Positions 1 to 8,656 of a DNA stretch of 64,000 bases are shown here, one piece after another. Origin of the DNA: Evansella sp. LMS18 (lineage in GTDB: Bacteria > Bacillota > Bacilli > Bacillales > Salisediminibacteriaceae); the NCBI RefSeq assembly GCF_024362785.1, contig NZ_CP093301.1:3968001-4032000 (forward strand). Direction: 5' to 3'. A program made the translations under genes and the position numbers. The notes under the pieces were generated by a model. It was not told the DNA's origin. It did not search any database and saw only the letters and a program-made list of their open reading frames with translations. Position 1 is the first letter of the stretch. Every line of letters begins with the position of its first letter.

Positions 1-306
1 AACCGTTTTGATGCAATCATAGAGTTCAATCACCTAAGCAAAGATAATCTTGTTCAAATTGTTGAACTCATGCTCGGTGACCTGGAAGAAACACTGGCAG
101 AACAAGGCATGACAATCAAAGTGTCAGATGAAGCAAAAGAAAAACTGGCTGAACTTGGCTATCATAAAGCCTTTGGTGCCCGCCCGCTCCGACGCACAAT
201 CCAGGAGCAGCTGGAAGACCGTATTACCGACCTGATTCTTGACCAGGATGGAGAAATAAAACAAATCAACATCACTCTGGAAGACGGAAAAATCGTATTG
301 AAGTAA
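1..306 (+). CDS. clpE: C-terminal part of a Clp/Hsp100 AAA+ chaperone, ClpE-like (truncated by window start)
   Basis: The reading frame is open from base 1 and gives the last 101 residues of a Hsp100 ATPase. The segment NRFDAIIEF is the end of the second AAA+ module, and the GARPLRRTIQ stretch is the sensor-2 arginine region of the D2 small domain. Such proteins unfold damaged substrates for ClpP. ClpC is usually followed by radA in Bacillaceae; here the next gene is an unrelated antiporter on the other strand and a strong terminator follows at once, which suggests a single-gene ClpE rather than ClpC. ClpB cannot be fully excluded because the N-terminal domain and the linker lie outside the window. 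Confidence 0.75.
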   Translation, partial: NRFDAIIEFNHLSKDNLVQIVELMLGDLEETLAEQGMTIKVSDEAKEKLAELGYHKAFGARPLRRTIQEQLEDRITDLILDQDGEIKQINITLEDGKIVLK

Positions 307-316
307 GCTGATAAGT

Positions 317-357
317 AAAACCGGCTGTATGGGATAAAACCAGCAGCCGGTTTTTAT
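317..357. terminator. Bidirectional rho-independent terminator
   Basis: An 11-bp stem AAAACCGGCTG / CAGCCGGTTTT surrounds a 16-base loop, with A and T tracts on both sides. It can end both the Clp gene and the convergent exchanger gene. Confidence 0.8.
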
Positions 358-360
358 TTG

Positions 361-1326
361 CTAATTTCTGAAGATGATATATATCAGATAGATGACATAA
401 GCAGCAGCTAAAACAGACCCTTCATATTTTCCAACTGCGTAATTGGTTCGGGAAAAAACAAGGATAACTATTGTTAACAGAATCATGAAAACGACATCCA
501 GTAATATTCTGCTGTCTACAGCCAGGGGAGTTATAACGGAAGCGGCACCCAGGACGAAAAAAATATTGAATATATTACTTCCGATTATATTCCCTAGCGC
601 TATTTCACTCTGTTTTTTTAAAGCTGCAGTAATGGAAGTCACTAATTCCGGCAGCGACGTCCCTAGGGCAACAATCGTCAAACCGACCAATGTTTCACTC
701 ATACCGAAAGAATAGGCTATTTCCGTACTGCTTCTAACAACAAGGTTACCGCCGATGATAATGGCTGTAATACCTGCTAATGTAAGCAGGATTTGCTTAG
801 CCCAGCCTTCTTTGAAGCCTGGGGACTCCTGTTGATTTGATGAACTATTTTCTGAACGGTTTTTACGTGCAGCTTCGAATATATAATAGAGAAACACGGC
901 GAAAAACAGGAGTAAAATAAGCCCTTCACTTCGGGAAATTTCATTAATTCCTGCATGCTGCAGGAAGGTGTCGCTGATAAAAATAAGTAAAGCTGTCCCT
1001 GCTAAAAGGGTAAATGGGATTTCTTTTCGGATCGTATCATTCTGCACAGTTAACGGATACAGTACAGCGGTTAAACCAACAACAAAAGTAATGTTAAAAA
1101 TATTGCTTCCTACCACATTTCCAATGGCTACATCGGCTGAAGCATCCAGCGCGGCAATTATACTGACGACTGCTTCAGGAGAGCTCGTTCCGAACGCCAC
1201 AATCGTCAGACCGATAAGGAGGGGAGAAATACGAAGCAGTCTGGCGATGGAGGAGGAACCGTCCACAAAATAGCCAGCTCCTTTTATAAGGAGAGCAAAC
1301 CCCAGAATAAGTAAAAGATAAACCAT
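361..1326 (-). CDS. CaCA-family Na+(K+)/Ca2+ exchanger-like membrane protein (YrbG type)
   Basis: The 321-residue protein has about ten hydrophobic segments and the two inverted alpha-repeats of the calcium:cation antiporter family. The first has GTSSPE followed by GNVVGSNIFNI; the second has GTSLPE followed by GNIIGSNIFNI. Both repeats keep the acidic residue and the asparagines that bind cations, so it should exchange Ca2+ (or a similar divalent ion) for Na+ or K+ across the cytoplasmic membrane. I chose the ATG at 1326 because a GGTGG ribosome site lies just before it; an in-frame GTG at 1344 has none. A short polar loop near residue 160 separates the halves. It is a monocistronic gene convergent with the Clp gene. 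Confidence 0.85.
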   Translation of the reverse strand: MVYLLLILGFALLIKGAGYFVDGSSSIARLLRISPLLIGLTIVAFGTSSPEAVVSIIAALDASADVAIGNVVGSNIFNITFVVGLTAVLYPLTVQNDTIRKEIPFTLLAGTALLIFISDTFLQHAGINEISRSEGLILLLFFAVFLYYIFEAARKNRSENSSSNQQESPGFKEGWAKQILLTLAGITAIIIGGNLVVRSSTEIAYSFGMSETLVGLTIVALGTSLPELVTSITAALKKQSEIALGNIIGSNIFNIFFVLGAASVITPLAVDSRILLDVVFMILLTIVILVFSRTNYAVGKYEGSVLAAAYVIYLIYIIFRN

Positions 1327-1528
1327 GTGGCCACCAGCTTTCACTTTAGAATATTACATATACTGTTAAAACAATAAGAAGGTTTCAGCATTTTACTGTT
1401 GATTTTTCAGTTCATTTTTTTTTAAACAGGATCGCCGTCAATGGGTTTTATTTTGTAAAGATAAGTGAAATTAACGGTATGCTACAATAAAGTCATAATT
1501 CAGCAGAATAAGGAAGGGGGTGTCATAC

Positions 1529-1759
1529 ATGCGGATTATTGGTTTTATAACTTCATTACTGGCCGCATTACTCGCAGGCTTTATGTTATTTAATGATAAT
1601 TTTGTTTTAATGCCTGCTGTGCTTTTTTTACTCAGTATTTCTTTAGTTTTTACTGGGATTTATTATACCCGGAGCAGCAAGTACAGAACCATGGGTTTGA
1701 TGAATATTTGTTTATCATTGTTTGTCCTTTTTACAGCTATATACATATTAGTTAGTTAG
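1529..1759 (+). CDS. Small three-helix membrane protein, YczI/DUF3953-like
   Basis: The 76-residue product consists almost wholly of three hydrophobic segments joined by a short basic loop (TRSSKYRT). The pattern resembles the small DUF3953/YczI proteins of Bacillus, whose function is not known. The start is the ATG at 1529, 8 bases after a strong AGGAAGGGGG site; the GTG at 1520 overlaps that site and is not used. The family assignment rests on pattern only. Confidence 0.6.
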   Translation: MRIIGFITSLLAALLAGFMLFNDNFVLMPAVLFLLSISLVFTGIYYTRSSKYRTMGLMNICLSLFVLFTAIYILVS

Positions 1760-1868
1760 GAAGTGCCTATCTGGCAAAATTGCAAAAATGTTACAAATAA
1801 ACCCTGCTAATCTGTTAAACTAGCACATGGGAGATCCTTAAATAGAATTTTTGCAAGGATGTGAAGGA

Positions 1869-3236
1869 ATGAGTGAGAGAGCATTAAAATTTAAATATCA
1901 TTACCTGGTGATAATTTTATCAGTAGTATTCCTGTTCAGTGCCTGTGGACAGGCCGATGAAAACAACCAGCTAATTAATGATGAAAACGGTTCTGCTACA
2001 GAAGAGTCTCAGGCAAATAGCGAAAATAACGATGAGGATAGTACTGCTGAGGAGGAGACGGAGAATACTGCCGCCAACAACGAGGAAGAAGAAGAGGATA
2101 CAGAATCGTCGGGCTACAATGCTTCAGAGGAGAATGACAACAATGCTGCTGGAGAAGAGGAGCAGAATGGAAACAGCCAGCCACAGGCTGAAGGAGAGCT
2201 GGAAGTTCATTTTATAGATGTCGGGCAAGGTGACGCCACGCTTTTTAAAGGACCTGATTTCACCATTTTAGTAGATGCAGGAAGGCATGACAGAAACGAT
2301 GTTGTCCCCTATCTTGAAAGCCAGGAAATAGAAACGCTTGATCTTTTGATTGGTACTCATCCCCATGCGGACCATATTGGGCAAATGGACAGAGTTATTG
2401 AAGCCTTTGAAGTAGAAGAAGTATGGATGTCAGGGGACGAGCATACAACACAGACCTTTGAAAGGGTTCTTGATGCAATATTAGACAGTGACGCAGGTTA
2501 TTATGAACCCCGGGCAGGCGAAGATTTTACCATTGGTTCTTCGGTAGTGGAAGTGGTCAGCCCCGACAGCTTAACGGGAGACTTTCATGAAGGAAGTTTA
2601 TCGTTCAGAGTAGTTTATGGTGACGTATCATTTTTATTTACCGGGGATGCTGAGTCACAAACGGAGAGGGAAATGATTGAGAGTGACCATGATCTAACTG
2701 CAGATATTTTCCAGCTGGGGCATCATGGTTCCAGCACCTCTAATACAAGAGACTTTCTGCATGCGGTTGACCCGGAAATCGCCATTTACAGTGCTGCAGC
2801 GGATAATAGTTACGGCCATCCCCACAGTGAAGTTGTTGAGCGTATTGAGAGTATGGGGATTCCCCTTTTTGGCACTGATGTTCACGGCAATATTATTGTA
2901 ATTACTGATGGGGAATCTTATTCCGTATCTGTTGATAAGAGCGGAACAATTGCTGCAGGGGGACAAAACAACGATGCAGAAGAAGAAAATCAGCCTCAGG
3001 AGGAGCAGAAAGAAGAAGGCACCGAAGCGAACAATACCAATTCTGGTGGCTGCATTGATATAAATACTGCTTCCGTGGCTGAGCTCACTGAGATCACTCA
3101 CATTGGCGAAGCTCGTGCGGAGGAACTGGTGAATCTCCGGCCATTTGGTTCAATAGATGAATTGACGCGTATCCACGGAATTGGCGATGCAAGGGTAAAT
3201 GATATAAAAGAAGAGGGGCTCGCCTGTGCGGGGTAA
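1869..3236 (+). CDS. Secreted lipoprotein with ComEC/Rec2-type metallo-beta-lactamase domain and C-terminal helix-hairpin-helix motif
   Basis: The 455-residue protein has a lipoprotein signal with lipobox FSAC (Cys 26), a ~75-residue very acidic Asn/Glu-rich linker, a metallo-beta-lactamase fold domain with HPHADH metal-binding motif near residue 165 and a later GHHGSS motif, a second acidic linker, and a 60-residue ComEA-like tail (DINTAS, then two GIG/HIG hairpins). The MBL part resembles the nuclease-like domain of ComEC, and the HhH part resembles DNA receptor ComEA. An extracellular DNA-binding nuclease or phosphodiesterase anchored to the membrane is therefore likely. The start is the ATG at 1869 after AAGG-type sites; an upstream TTG at 1851 is weaker. 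No competence gene is adjacent. Confidence 0.8.
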   Translation: MSERALKFKYHYLVIILSVVFLFSACGQADENNQLINDENGSATEESQANSENNDEDSTAEEETENTAANNEEEEEDTESSGYNASEENDNNAAGEEEQNGNSQPQAEGELEVHFIDVGQGDATLFKGPDFTILVDAGRHDRNDVVPYLESQEIETLDLLIGTHPHADHIGQMDRVIEAFEVEEVWMSGDEHTTQTFERVLDAILDSDAGYYEPRAGEDFTIGSSVVEVVSPDSLTGDFHEGSLSFRVVYGDVSFLFTGDAESQTEREMIESDHDLTADIFQLGHHGSSTSNTRDFLHAVDPEIAIYSAAADNSYGHPHSEVVERIESMGIPLFGTDVHGNIIVITDGESYSVSVDKSGTIAAGGQNNDAEEENQPQEEQKEEGTEANNTNSGGCIDINTASVAELTEITHIGEARAEELVNLRPFGSIDELTRIHGIGDARVNDIKEEGLACAG

Positions 3237-3301
3237 ATGAGGAAATGCATTATTTTGTTTAAAAGGGCAGCCCGGAGAAAGGACTAACTGGAGGATTTTT
3301 T

Positions 3302-3691
3302 ATGGATGGATCGTTAACGATTAGTGCGGCGGTGGTCATGTTCATTATGTATATCATCTTCGACATGATGCTGAGGAAAAAGAAAAACCAGAGTATGAAG
3401 AAAACATTTTTCGAGATTAAACTAATCACCAATAACCGGCACAAGCTGTTTTTAACAATTGATTTGCTGTTACTCGCCGCTTTGATTTTCAGTTACTTTT
3501 ATTATTTCCAGACATATCCTGAACTGGCGTTTTTACCGCTCTTTACTTTTCTTGTTGTGTCTATGGTATTACGGGGGATTGAGGAGTGGTTGTATAAAAG
3601 AGAGGAGAAGGAGTACGAGCATTACTGGCTCGGGGCAGTATTCTTTCTCGCTATCATTTCCCTGATAACACCGGGGGCTTTCACAGGATGA
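3302..3691 (+). CDS. DUF4181-like membrane protein
   Basis: The 129-residue protein has four hydrophobic segments, with a basic cytoplasmic loop after the first (LRKKKNQSMKK) and a conserved-looking RGIEEWLYKREEKEYEHYW segment before the last. This arrangement matches DUF4181 proteins of Bacillaceae, which have no known function. It has a GGAGG site 9 bases before ATG and its own terminator downstream. Confidence 0.65.
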   Translation: MDGSLTISAAVVMFIMYIIFDMMLRKKKNQSMKKTFFEIKLITNNRHKLFLTIDLLLLAALIFSYFYYFQTYPELAFLPLFTFLVVSMVLRGIEEWLYKREEKEYEHYWLGAVFFLAIISLITPGAFTG

Positions 3692-3708
3692 TAAAACCCT
3701 TAAAGAGT

Positions 3709-3735
3709 GAACCAGGCTAAATGCCTGGTTCTTTT
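3709..3735 (+). terminator. Rho-independent terminator
   Basis: A 9-bp perfect stem GAACCAGGC / GCCTGGTTC with a 5-base loop is followed by TTTT. It ends the DUF4181-like gene. Confidence 0.8.
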
Positions 3736-3811
3736 AGGTTCACCGATTGGACGCGGAAAGCAAAAATACGTAAGCCTTTTTCACTATCTTTCCAAAAACT
3801 TCGGAAAACGA

Positions 3812-3852
3812 AGGATATTCCCTTGAATACTTCGTCTGACGAAATATATAAT
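3812..3852 (+). promoter_or_regulatory. Sigma-A promoter with an inverted repeat over the -35 box
   Basis: TTGAAT (3823-3828) and a perfect TATAAT (3847-3852) are separated by 18 bases, 28 bases before the exporter start. GAAGGATATTC / GAATACTTC forms an imperfect dyad that covers the -35 box, as an operator for a repressor would. No regulator gene is adjacent. Confidence 0.6.
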
Positions 3853-3879
3853 GGATATAGACGAAGGAAGTGAATTTAA

Positions 3880-5166
3880 GTGAATAAGACTTACTGGAAA
3901 CGGAATTTGTACATCCTGATGGTATGCCAGTTTTTTGTGATGGCTGCCATGACAATGATTATCCCCTTTTTGCCTCTTTATCTTCAGGAACTTGGTGTGA
4001 CAGATCCCCAGGCGGTGAGCCGCTGGGCGGGAATTATCTTCGGTGCTAACTTTTTAACTGCATTTTTGTTTGCTCCGTTATGGGGAAAACTTGCTGACAA
4101 GCGCGGGCGGAAACTGATGATTCTTCGGTCGGGATTTGGTATGGCCATCGTTCTGACACTTACTGGTTTTGCTGTCGGCCCCTGGTCTTTGTTATTTTTA
4201 AGGCTGCTTAACGGAATGATTTCAGGTTTTATTCCGGCGGCGATAGCCCTCATGTCTATGAGTACACCGAAAAAGCAAATGGGGTACTCATTAGGGATGC
4301 TCCAGGCGGGCGCTGTTGCAGGTGGCATCTGCGGACCCCTCTTTGGCGGGATAATGGCTGATCTGATGGGCTTCCGGATGATTTTCTATGTGACCGGAGC
4401 AGTGATTTTAGTGGCAGCTTTTGGTGTCCTGTTTTTTGTTAAGGAGAATTTTGAGAAAAAAGAAGAGGCCGTAAAGACGAATACAGTACAGGATTTCAAA
4501 AAAATTGCTTCAACACCCCCGATGTTATCGTTATTCTTTGTATTCTTTATCGTTCAGGCTGCATTAATCGGGGTGAACCCGCTGCTGTCACTGTTTGTTC
4601 AGGAGCTTACTCCTGCACAGAACGTGGCGTTTTACGCTGGTCTGGCCATGTCCGTGATGGGTTTTGCAAATATGTCCGCGAGCCCGTTTTTAGGAAAGCT
4701 GAGCGACCGAAAAGGTCATCATATTGTTTTGTTAGCAGGTTTATTTTTCGCAGCCCTGGTAACATTGCCACAGGCTTTTGTAGCATCATACTGGCAGCTC
4801 CTCGTATTTCGGTTCCTGCTGGGCTTGTGTTTAGGAGGTTTACTTCCTTCTATTAACTCTCTTATACGCCATTTGGCGCCGGAAGGAATGGAAAGTCGGG
4901 CGTATGGTTTCTCCAACAGCTTTATGTATCTTGGAACGATGATTGGTCCAATCGCTGGCGGCTGGCTGGCATCGGTTGCGGGAATCAGAAGCCTGTTTAT
5001 CGTTTCTGCTGTGCTGCTTTTTGTAAATGCGGCTATCGTAAAGTTCCAGGTGCTGCCTGCAATGGAGAAAAAGAAAGAAAAAGGACAGGAAAGTGGCAGA
5101 TCAGCTTCTGAGCTGAAGGAGCCCAGAATGAAAAAAGGGATGCCCCGGGGTGTCTATTCCAAGTAA
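3880..5166 (+). CDS. MFS multidrug exporter, DHA1 group, MdtG-like
   Basis: The 428-residue protein has twelve predicted membrane segments in two halves. Motif A appears after TM2 (GKLADKRGRK) and in its repeat after TM8 (GKLSDRKGHH). The opening YWKRNLYILMVCQF and the GIIFGANFL...LLRSGFGM region closely follow the MdtG pattern known from enterobacteria. A proton-driven drug or solute exporter is expected. The start is a GTG at 3880 with AAGGAAG 8 bases upstream, driven by the promoter at 3823-3852. The last ~45 residues are a charged tail (KKKEKGQES) absent from most relatives. Confidence 0.85.
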   Translation: MNKTYWKRNLYILMVCQFFVMAAMTMIIPFLPLYLQELGVTDPQAVSRWAGIIFGANFLTAFLFAPLWGKLADKRGRKLMILRSGFGMAIVLTLTGFAVGPWSLLFLRLLNGMISGFIPAAIALMSMSTPKKQMGYSLGMLQAGAVAGGICGPLFGGIMADLMGFRMIFYVTGAVILVAAFGVLFFVKENFEKKEEAVKTNTVQDFKKIASTPPMLSLFFVFFIVQAALIGVNPLLSLFVQELTPAQNVAFYAGLAMSVMGFANMSASPFLGKLSDRKGHHIVLLAGLFFAALVTLPQAFVASYWQLLVFRFLLGLCLGGLLPSINSLIRHLAPEGMESRAYGFSNSFMYLGTMIGPIAGGWLASVAGIRSLFIVSAVLLFVNAAIVKFQVLPAMEKKKEKGQESGRSASELKEPRMKKGMPRGVYSK

Positions 5167-5199
5167 TCTATTTTAGTTCAGAAGTATATGAGTTGCATG

Positions 5200-5230
5200 C
5201 CCTCAAAATCCAGGTTTTGGGGGTTATTTA
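5200..5230 (+). terminator. Probable terminator after the exporter gene
   Basis: A 9-bp stem CCCTCAAAA / TTTTGGGGG (one T-G pair) with a 6-base loop is followed by a T-rich stretch. The T run is weak. Confidence 0.5.
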
Positions 5231-5377
5231 TGAGTTTTTGGCTCGTGCCGTTAATTGAAAAAGCTGAGATTATTTCTCCTGCTTTTTTTGCCTTGGTTTT
5301 CCTGTGGTAGGGTAATATTAGAACAAGGGACACTTAATTTAAGAATTCTATTAATCCACGGGGCGGGAGAGGATTAA

Positions 5378-5806
5378 ATGGCGAAAGGAAGATTTGAATA
5401 CAAAACAGTTATAAAAAAGGATAGACGACTCGTCTGGGACTTTTTCTCCGACCCGGCTAACCTTCAAAAAATTACTTCATTCCCCCGAGTCCAGGTAATA
5501 AGGGATTCAGAGCAGGAAGAAAGAATAAAGATTAAACTGAATTTTTTTCTGTTCCGTATTACGTGGTATGCTGTCATCACCGAAAAAAGGGACCAGGATT
5601 ATTTTATTGATGAAGGAGACAATCTGCCGTTTCCTTTAAGACATTGGAAACATACCCACCAGTTTGAAAGCAGCGGCACTGGTACCATTATGACAGACAA
5701 GGTCGAGTACAGAGCATTTGCTCCTGACTTTCTTGTAAAAATGATGCTGATACTCATGTTCAAAAGCCGTGAGAAAAAAATAAGGTCTATTTTTCGGTGG
5801 ATTTAA
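5378..5806 (+). CDS. SRPBCC-fold (polyketide cyclase/START-like) protein
   Basis: The 142-residue protein shows the helix-grip fold pattern of the SRPBCC superfamily: a first strand FEYKTVI, the RLVWDFFSDPANLQKIT helix-loop, alternating strands, and a long C-terminal amphipathic helix (DFLVKMMLILMFKSREKKIRSIF). Such proteins bind hydrophobic ligands; some alter lipids or pigments. It starts with ATG after GGGAGAGG. The gene stands alone and its ligand is unknown. Confidence 0.7.
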   Translation: MAKGRFEYKTVIKKDRRLVWDFFSDPANLQKITSFPRVQVIRDSEQEERIKIKLNFFLFRITWYAVITEKRDQDYFIDEGDNLPFPLRHWKHTHQFESSGTGTIMTDKVEYRAFAPDFLVKMMLILMFKSREKKIRSIFRWI

Positions 5807-5867
5807 AAGAGTTTCAGTCAGGAAGGAAGTAATACAGGTATGCAATGGGAGAGTGCTCTGCTGAAAA

Positions 5868-5894
5868 ATAGCATTTTTTGCAAGAAAGTGCTAT
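5868..5894. repeat. 12-bp stem-loop
   Basis: ATAGCA and TGCTAT, plus six further A-T/G-T pairs, make a near-perfect 12-bp stem with a 3-base loop. The T tract lies on the minus-strand side, where no gene needs termination, so its role is unclear. Confidence 0.4.
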
Positions 5895-5904
5895 ATAATT
5901 TATG

Positions 5905-5960
5905 AAATAGTATATTCCTAAATTTCAAGTTTTGCCTTATTATTAATAGATATACTATTT
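5905..5960. promoter_or_regulatory. Perfect 11-bp inverted repeat in the lipoprotein leader
   Basis: AAATAGTATAT (5905-5915) and ATATACTATTT (5950-5960) are exact inverse copies 34 bases apart, ending 47 bases before the next start codon. They could be two operator half-sites or one long RNA stem. Confidence 0.4.
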
Positions 5961-6007
5961 TCAAATTATTTACATCTCCACAATTAAATATGGAAGGAAC
6001 TAATTAA

Positions 6008-7186
6008 ATGAAAAAATTTAAACTAGCTTCGGGCGCAGCTTTATTGTTCGTTCTGTCTGCATGCGGAACGGAAGAAACGTTAGGAAAAGCAGATGTGCTT
6101 GAACGCTCCATTGAAGCTGTCGAAGAGTTGGAAAGCTATTCAATGACGATGGATATGGCTTTTGAAATTATGGAAATGGATAGCAAGCTCAAAGCTGAGG
6201 GAGACGTGACCCACGACCCTGATACTGCTCATTTGCTCATGAGTATGGGAATGATGGGTATGACCATGGAATTTGAAGTTTACCTGTACGAAAACGAAGC
6301 ATATATGAGCATGTTCGGAGAATGGATCAAGATGGATCCTGAGGAGCTTGGCGCTGACGATTTTAACCAGGTAACAAAGGAAGATATGGAAAAGTACACA
6401 GAATATATCGAGGATTTTGAGATGGCAGAAGAGCAGGACCTGTACATTCTGACGTTATCTGGTGAGGGTGACGAATTCAGCGTGCTGATTGAGGACCTAG
6501 TTCAGTCGTCTTTAGGGGATTTCCAGCCTGAACAGGATATAGAGGAGTATCTGGAAGATATACGCGTTCACAGTCTGGAAATGGAACTTCATATTGATAA
6601 AGAAACATACTTGCAGACTGTCCAGATTGTCAAGGCAGATATAGAGATTTCAGAAGAAGGGGAATCCTTGCCAATGAAGATAGATGCGAGGGTGGACATC
6701 TCAAATTTTAACGAAGTTGAGCCTGTAGAAATCCCGGAAGAAGTCAGGGAAAACGCAGTGGAGGACTTTATGGATTTTGACGATGAACTTCTTTATGATG
6801 ACAGCTTTTTCGAAGACGAACAACTAAGTTATGAAGAAATTCAGGAGCGTACAGGTTATAAGATACCAGAGTTTACTGCGCTTCCGGAATACTATACCAT
6901 GTCTGAAACGTTTTATAACCAGTCAATGGATAGTGTTTATATAAGTTATGAAAAAGACATGGAGAATGGGATCATGTTGTCTGTATACCCGATAGAATCC
7001 CAATTCTTTGGTCATGGAGAAGAGAAAGTTACTATTCAGGGTCAGGAAGGCATAATCATTCGGGAAGATTACTGGATCGACCTAATGTGGGAACAGGAAG
7101 GTCTGGCTATCGAATTGTCTGCCATTGGCGAAGATATAACCGAAGAAGAGCTTCTTGAATTGGCAGAAAGCCTCAGCTTCGAATAA
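6008..7186 (+). CDS. Acidic lipoprotein, LppX/DUF6612-like N-terminal domain
   Basis: The 392-residue protein begins with a lipoprotein signal (lipobox LSAC, Cys 19). Residues ~25-250 have the alternating-strand pattern seen in the LolA/LppX-like DUF6612 proteins, with a Met-rich stretch (MSMGMMGMTMEF). A separate C-terminal domain of ~110 residues (from TGYKIPEF) looks like DUF4367 domains that follow similar lipoproteins. It is strongly acidic, as expected for a surface protein of a salt- or alkali-adapted cell. It is probably a membrane-anchored sensor or lipid-handling protein; the function is unknown. ATG start with GGAAGG. Confidence 0.65.
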   Translation: MKKFKLASGAALLFVLSACGTEETLGKADVLERSIEAVEELESYSMTMDMAFEIMEMDSKLKAEGDVTHDPDTAHLLMSMGMMGMTMEFEVYLYENEAYMSMFGEWIKMDPEELGADDFNQVTKEDMEKYTEYIEDFEMAEEQDLYILTLSGEGDEFSVLIEDLVQSSLGDFQPEQDIEEYLEDIRVHSLEMELHIDKETYLQTVQIVKADIEISEEGESLPMKIDARVDISNFNEVEPVEIPEEVRENAVEDFMDFDDELLYDDSFFEDEQLSYEEIQERTGYKIPEFTALPEYYTMSETFYNQSMDSVYISYEKDMENGIMLSVYPIESQFFGHGEEKVTIQGQEGIIIREDYWIDLMWEQEGLAIELSAIGEDITEEELLELAESLSFE

Positions 7187-7207
7187 TAAAAATAATCCAG
7201 CTTATGC

Positions 7208-7246
7208 GAGAGCGTTTTTTCTGAAAAGAAATAACGCTTTCTTTTT
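7208..7246 (+). terminator. Rho-independent terminator
   Basis: GAGAGCGTT / AACGCTTTC forms a 9-bp stem with one wobble pair, followed by CTTTTTA. It lies between the lipoprotein and DUF6508-like genes. Confidence 0.7.
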
Positions 7247-7273
7247 ATATTTTTCTGTGAAGGGGTGTTTCGT

Positions 7274-7663
7274 ATGGAAAATATTAAAGAAGTTATATCT
7301 TATCTTGAGTACTTTGAGGATGAAAACAGAACATTTTACCACTGGGATCCTCATGAAACATCATCGGAAGGAAATATAATATTATCTTACCCAAGCTACG
7401 ATGGGGGGCTTAATAGTTTTATCGACGTGGTATATAAATCCGGTTTGTTAATGGATGATTATGCTGCTCACTATAAGGGAGGTTTTCCAGGACTGACTCC
7501 TGAAAAAATCAGTGCCGCCGATTTAAAAGAGTTAAGAGGGATGCTTACGTTTATCATCCGGGCGGAACGCTTCACCGATGGTTCCTGGGCCCACGCTGCT
7601 AAAGATAAATTATTCTATTATATGCTTAAGCGGCTGGACGAGTTGTACAAAAAAAAGAAGTGA
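7274..7663 (+). CDS. DUF6508-like protein
   Basis: The 129-residue soluble protein matches the pattern of DUF6508: a short N-terminal helix, a YDGGLNSFIDVVYKSGLL segment, and a C-terminal helix with RAERFTDGSWAHA. Relatives occur in many bacteria without a known role. The ATG at 7274 has AAGGGG 8 bases upstream; a GTG at 7265 overlaps that site. Confidence 0.65.
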   Translation: MENIKEVISYLEYFEDENRTFYHWDPHETSSEGNIILSYPSYDGGLNSFIDVVYKSGLLMDDYAAHYKGGFPGLTPEKISAADLKELRGMLTFIIRAERFTDGSWAHAAKDKLFYYMLKRLDELYKKKK

Positions 7664-7806
7664 GGTATGGATAGCCTGTAATGAGATTTCCTTTTACTGG
7701 TTAACTTAAAGAAAAGGCTCTGTGATGGTAGGGCGGCTTCTATGCAGGGAACAGCCACGTTACTGGCAGGGCATTGGTGCAGTTAACTCAAGTAAGGAGC
7801 TCGTTT

Positions 7807-8532
7807 ATGTCCATAGATGTGATTTTAATGGGGCTGGCGTTTATCACAATCCATCTCCTCGCCAATGATCTTATACCAGCCGGGAGAGACAAGAGGCTCA
7901 AATGGTTTTCATTTTCCGGAGGCCTGGCTGTTTCCTACGTATTCGTATATGTTCTTCCCACGCTCCATAAAGAGCAGATCATCGCGAAAAAACACGGCGA
8001 TTTTTTCACCATGGAGTCAGAACTTTATTTTGTTGGATTAATTGGCCTCCTCGTTTTTTTTGCTATTCAGAAGGTGGTCAGGAATGCTCAAAACCAGAAC
8101 AAGGAAAAAAAAGCTGTCTTTTTATTCTGGCTCCAGATATTGTTCTTTGGCCTATATAATATGTTAGTTGCGTATACCGTCATTTCTCATCAGGTACTTG
8201 GAATCCAGGCTGTATTTTACGGTCTTGCCGTCGGTCTTCACTTTATTGCTGTTGCCCATGATTTATGGCTTGAGTATGAAGAAATATACAATAAATATGG
8301 CAGGTATGTCCTTGCGGCAGGAATAGTGGCCGGCTGGTTTTTAGGCACGGCTGTCAGCTTGCCGCCACTGGGGGAGGCGGCGGTTTTCGCCTTTATTTCC
8401 GGTGCGATGATTTTGAATGTTATTAAGTACGAACTCCCTCCTGATGAAGAAGCTCACCTAGGAGTTTTCACAGCTGGTGTCGTTTTTTATACTACTGTGA
8501 CAATGTCCTTGAAATTTTTCTTTCAGTGGTGA
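7807..8532 (+). CDS. ZIP-like polytopic membrane protein
   Basis: The 241-residue protein has seven or eight hydrophobic segments. The segment GGLAVSYVFVYVLPTL recalls ZIP metal transporters, and a second conserved-like helix reads GLAVGLHFIAVAHDL with a His pair. However, the His-rich loop and the full binuclear metal site of true ZIP transporters are not visible, so transport is not certain. The ATG at 7807 lies 8 bases after AAGGAG; an upstream GTG at 7774 has no site. Confidence 0.6.
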   Translation: MSIDVILMGLAFITIHLLANDLIPAGRDKRLKWFSFSGGLAVSYVFVYVLPTLHKEQIIAKKHGDFFTMESELYFVGLIGLLVFFAIQKVVRNAQNQNKEKKAVFLFWLQILFFGLYNMLVAYTVISHQVLGIQAVFYGLAVGLHFIAVAHDLWLEYEEIYNKYGRYVLAAGIVAGWFLGTAVSLPPLGEAAVFAFISGAMILNVIKYELPPDEEAHLGVFTAGVVFYTTVTMSLKFFFQW

Positions 8533-8656
8533 AATATCACCGGATTAAAATAAAAACCACGCACATCCTTTTTACAAAATTTACTTAAGGCAACCAACTG
8601 TTCGTTTTCCGCTCTTTCTTCGAGGGTATAAAGCTATATAGTATTTATAGTAAATA

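Noticed and set aside
7807-8532. Firm assignment as a zinc (ZIP) transporter
   Set aside because: The helix pattern is suggestive, but the His-rich loop and full metal site are not visible.
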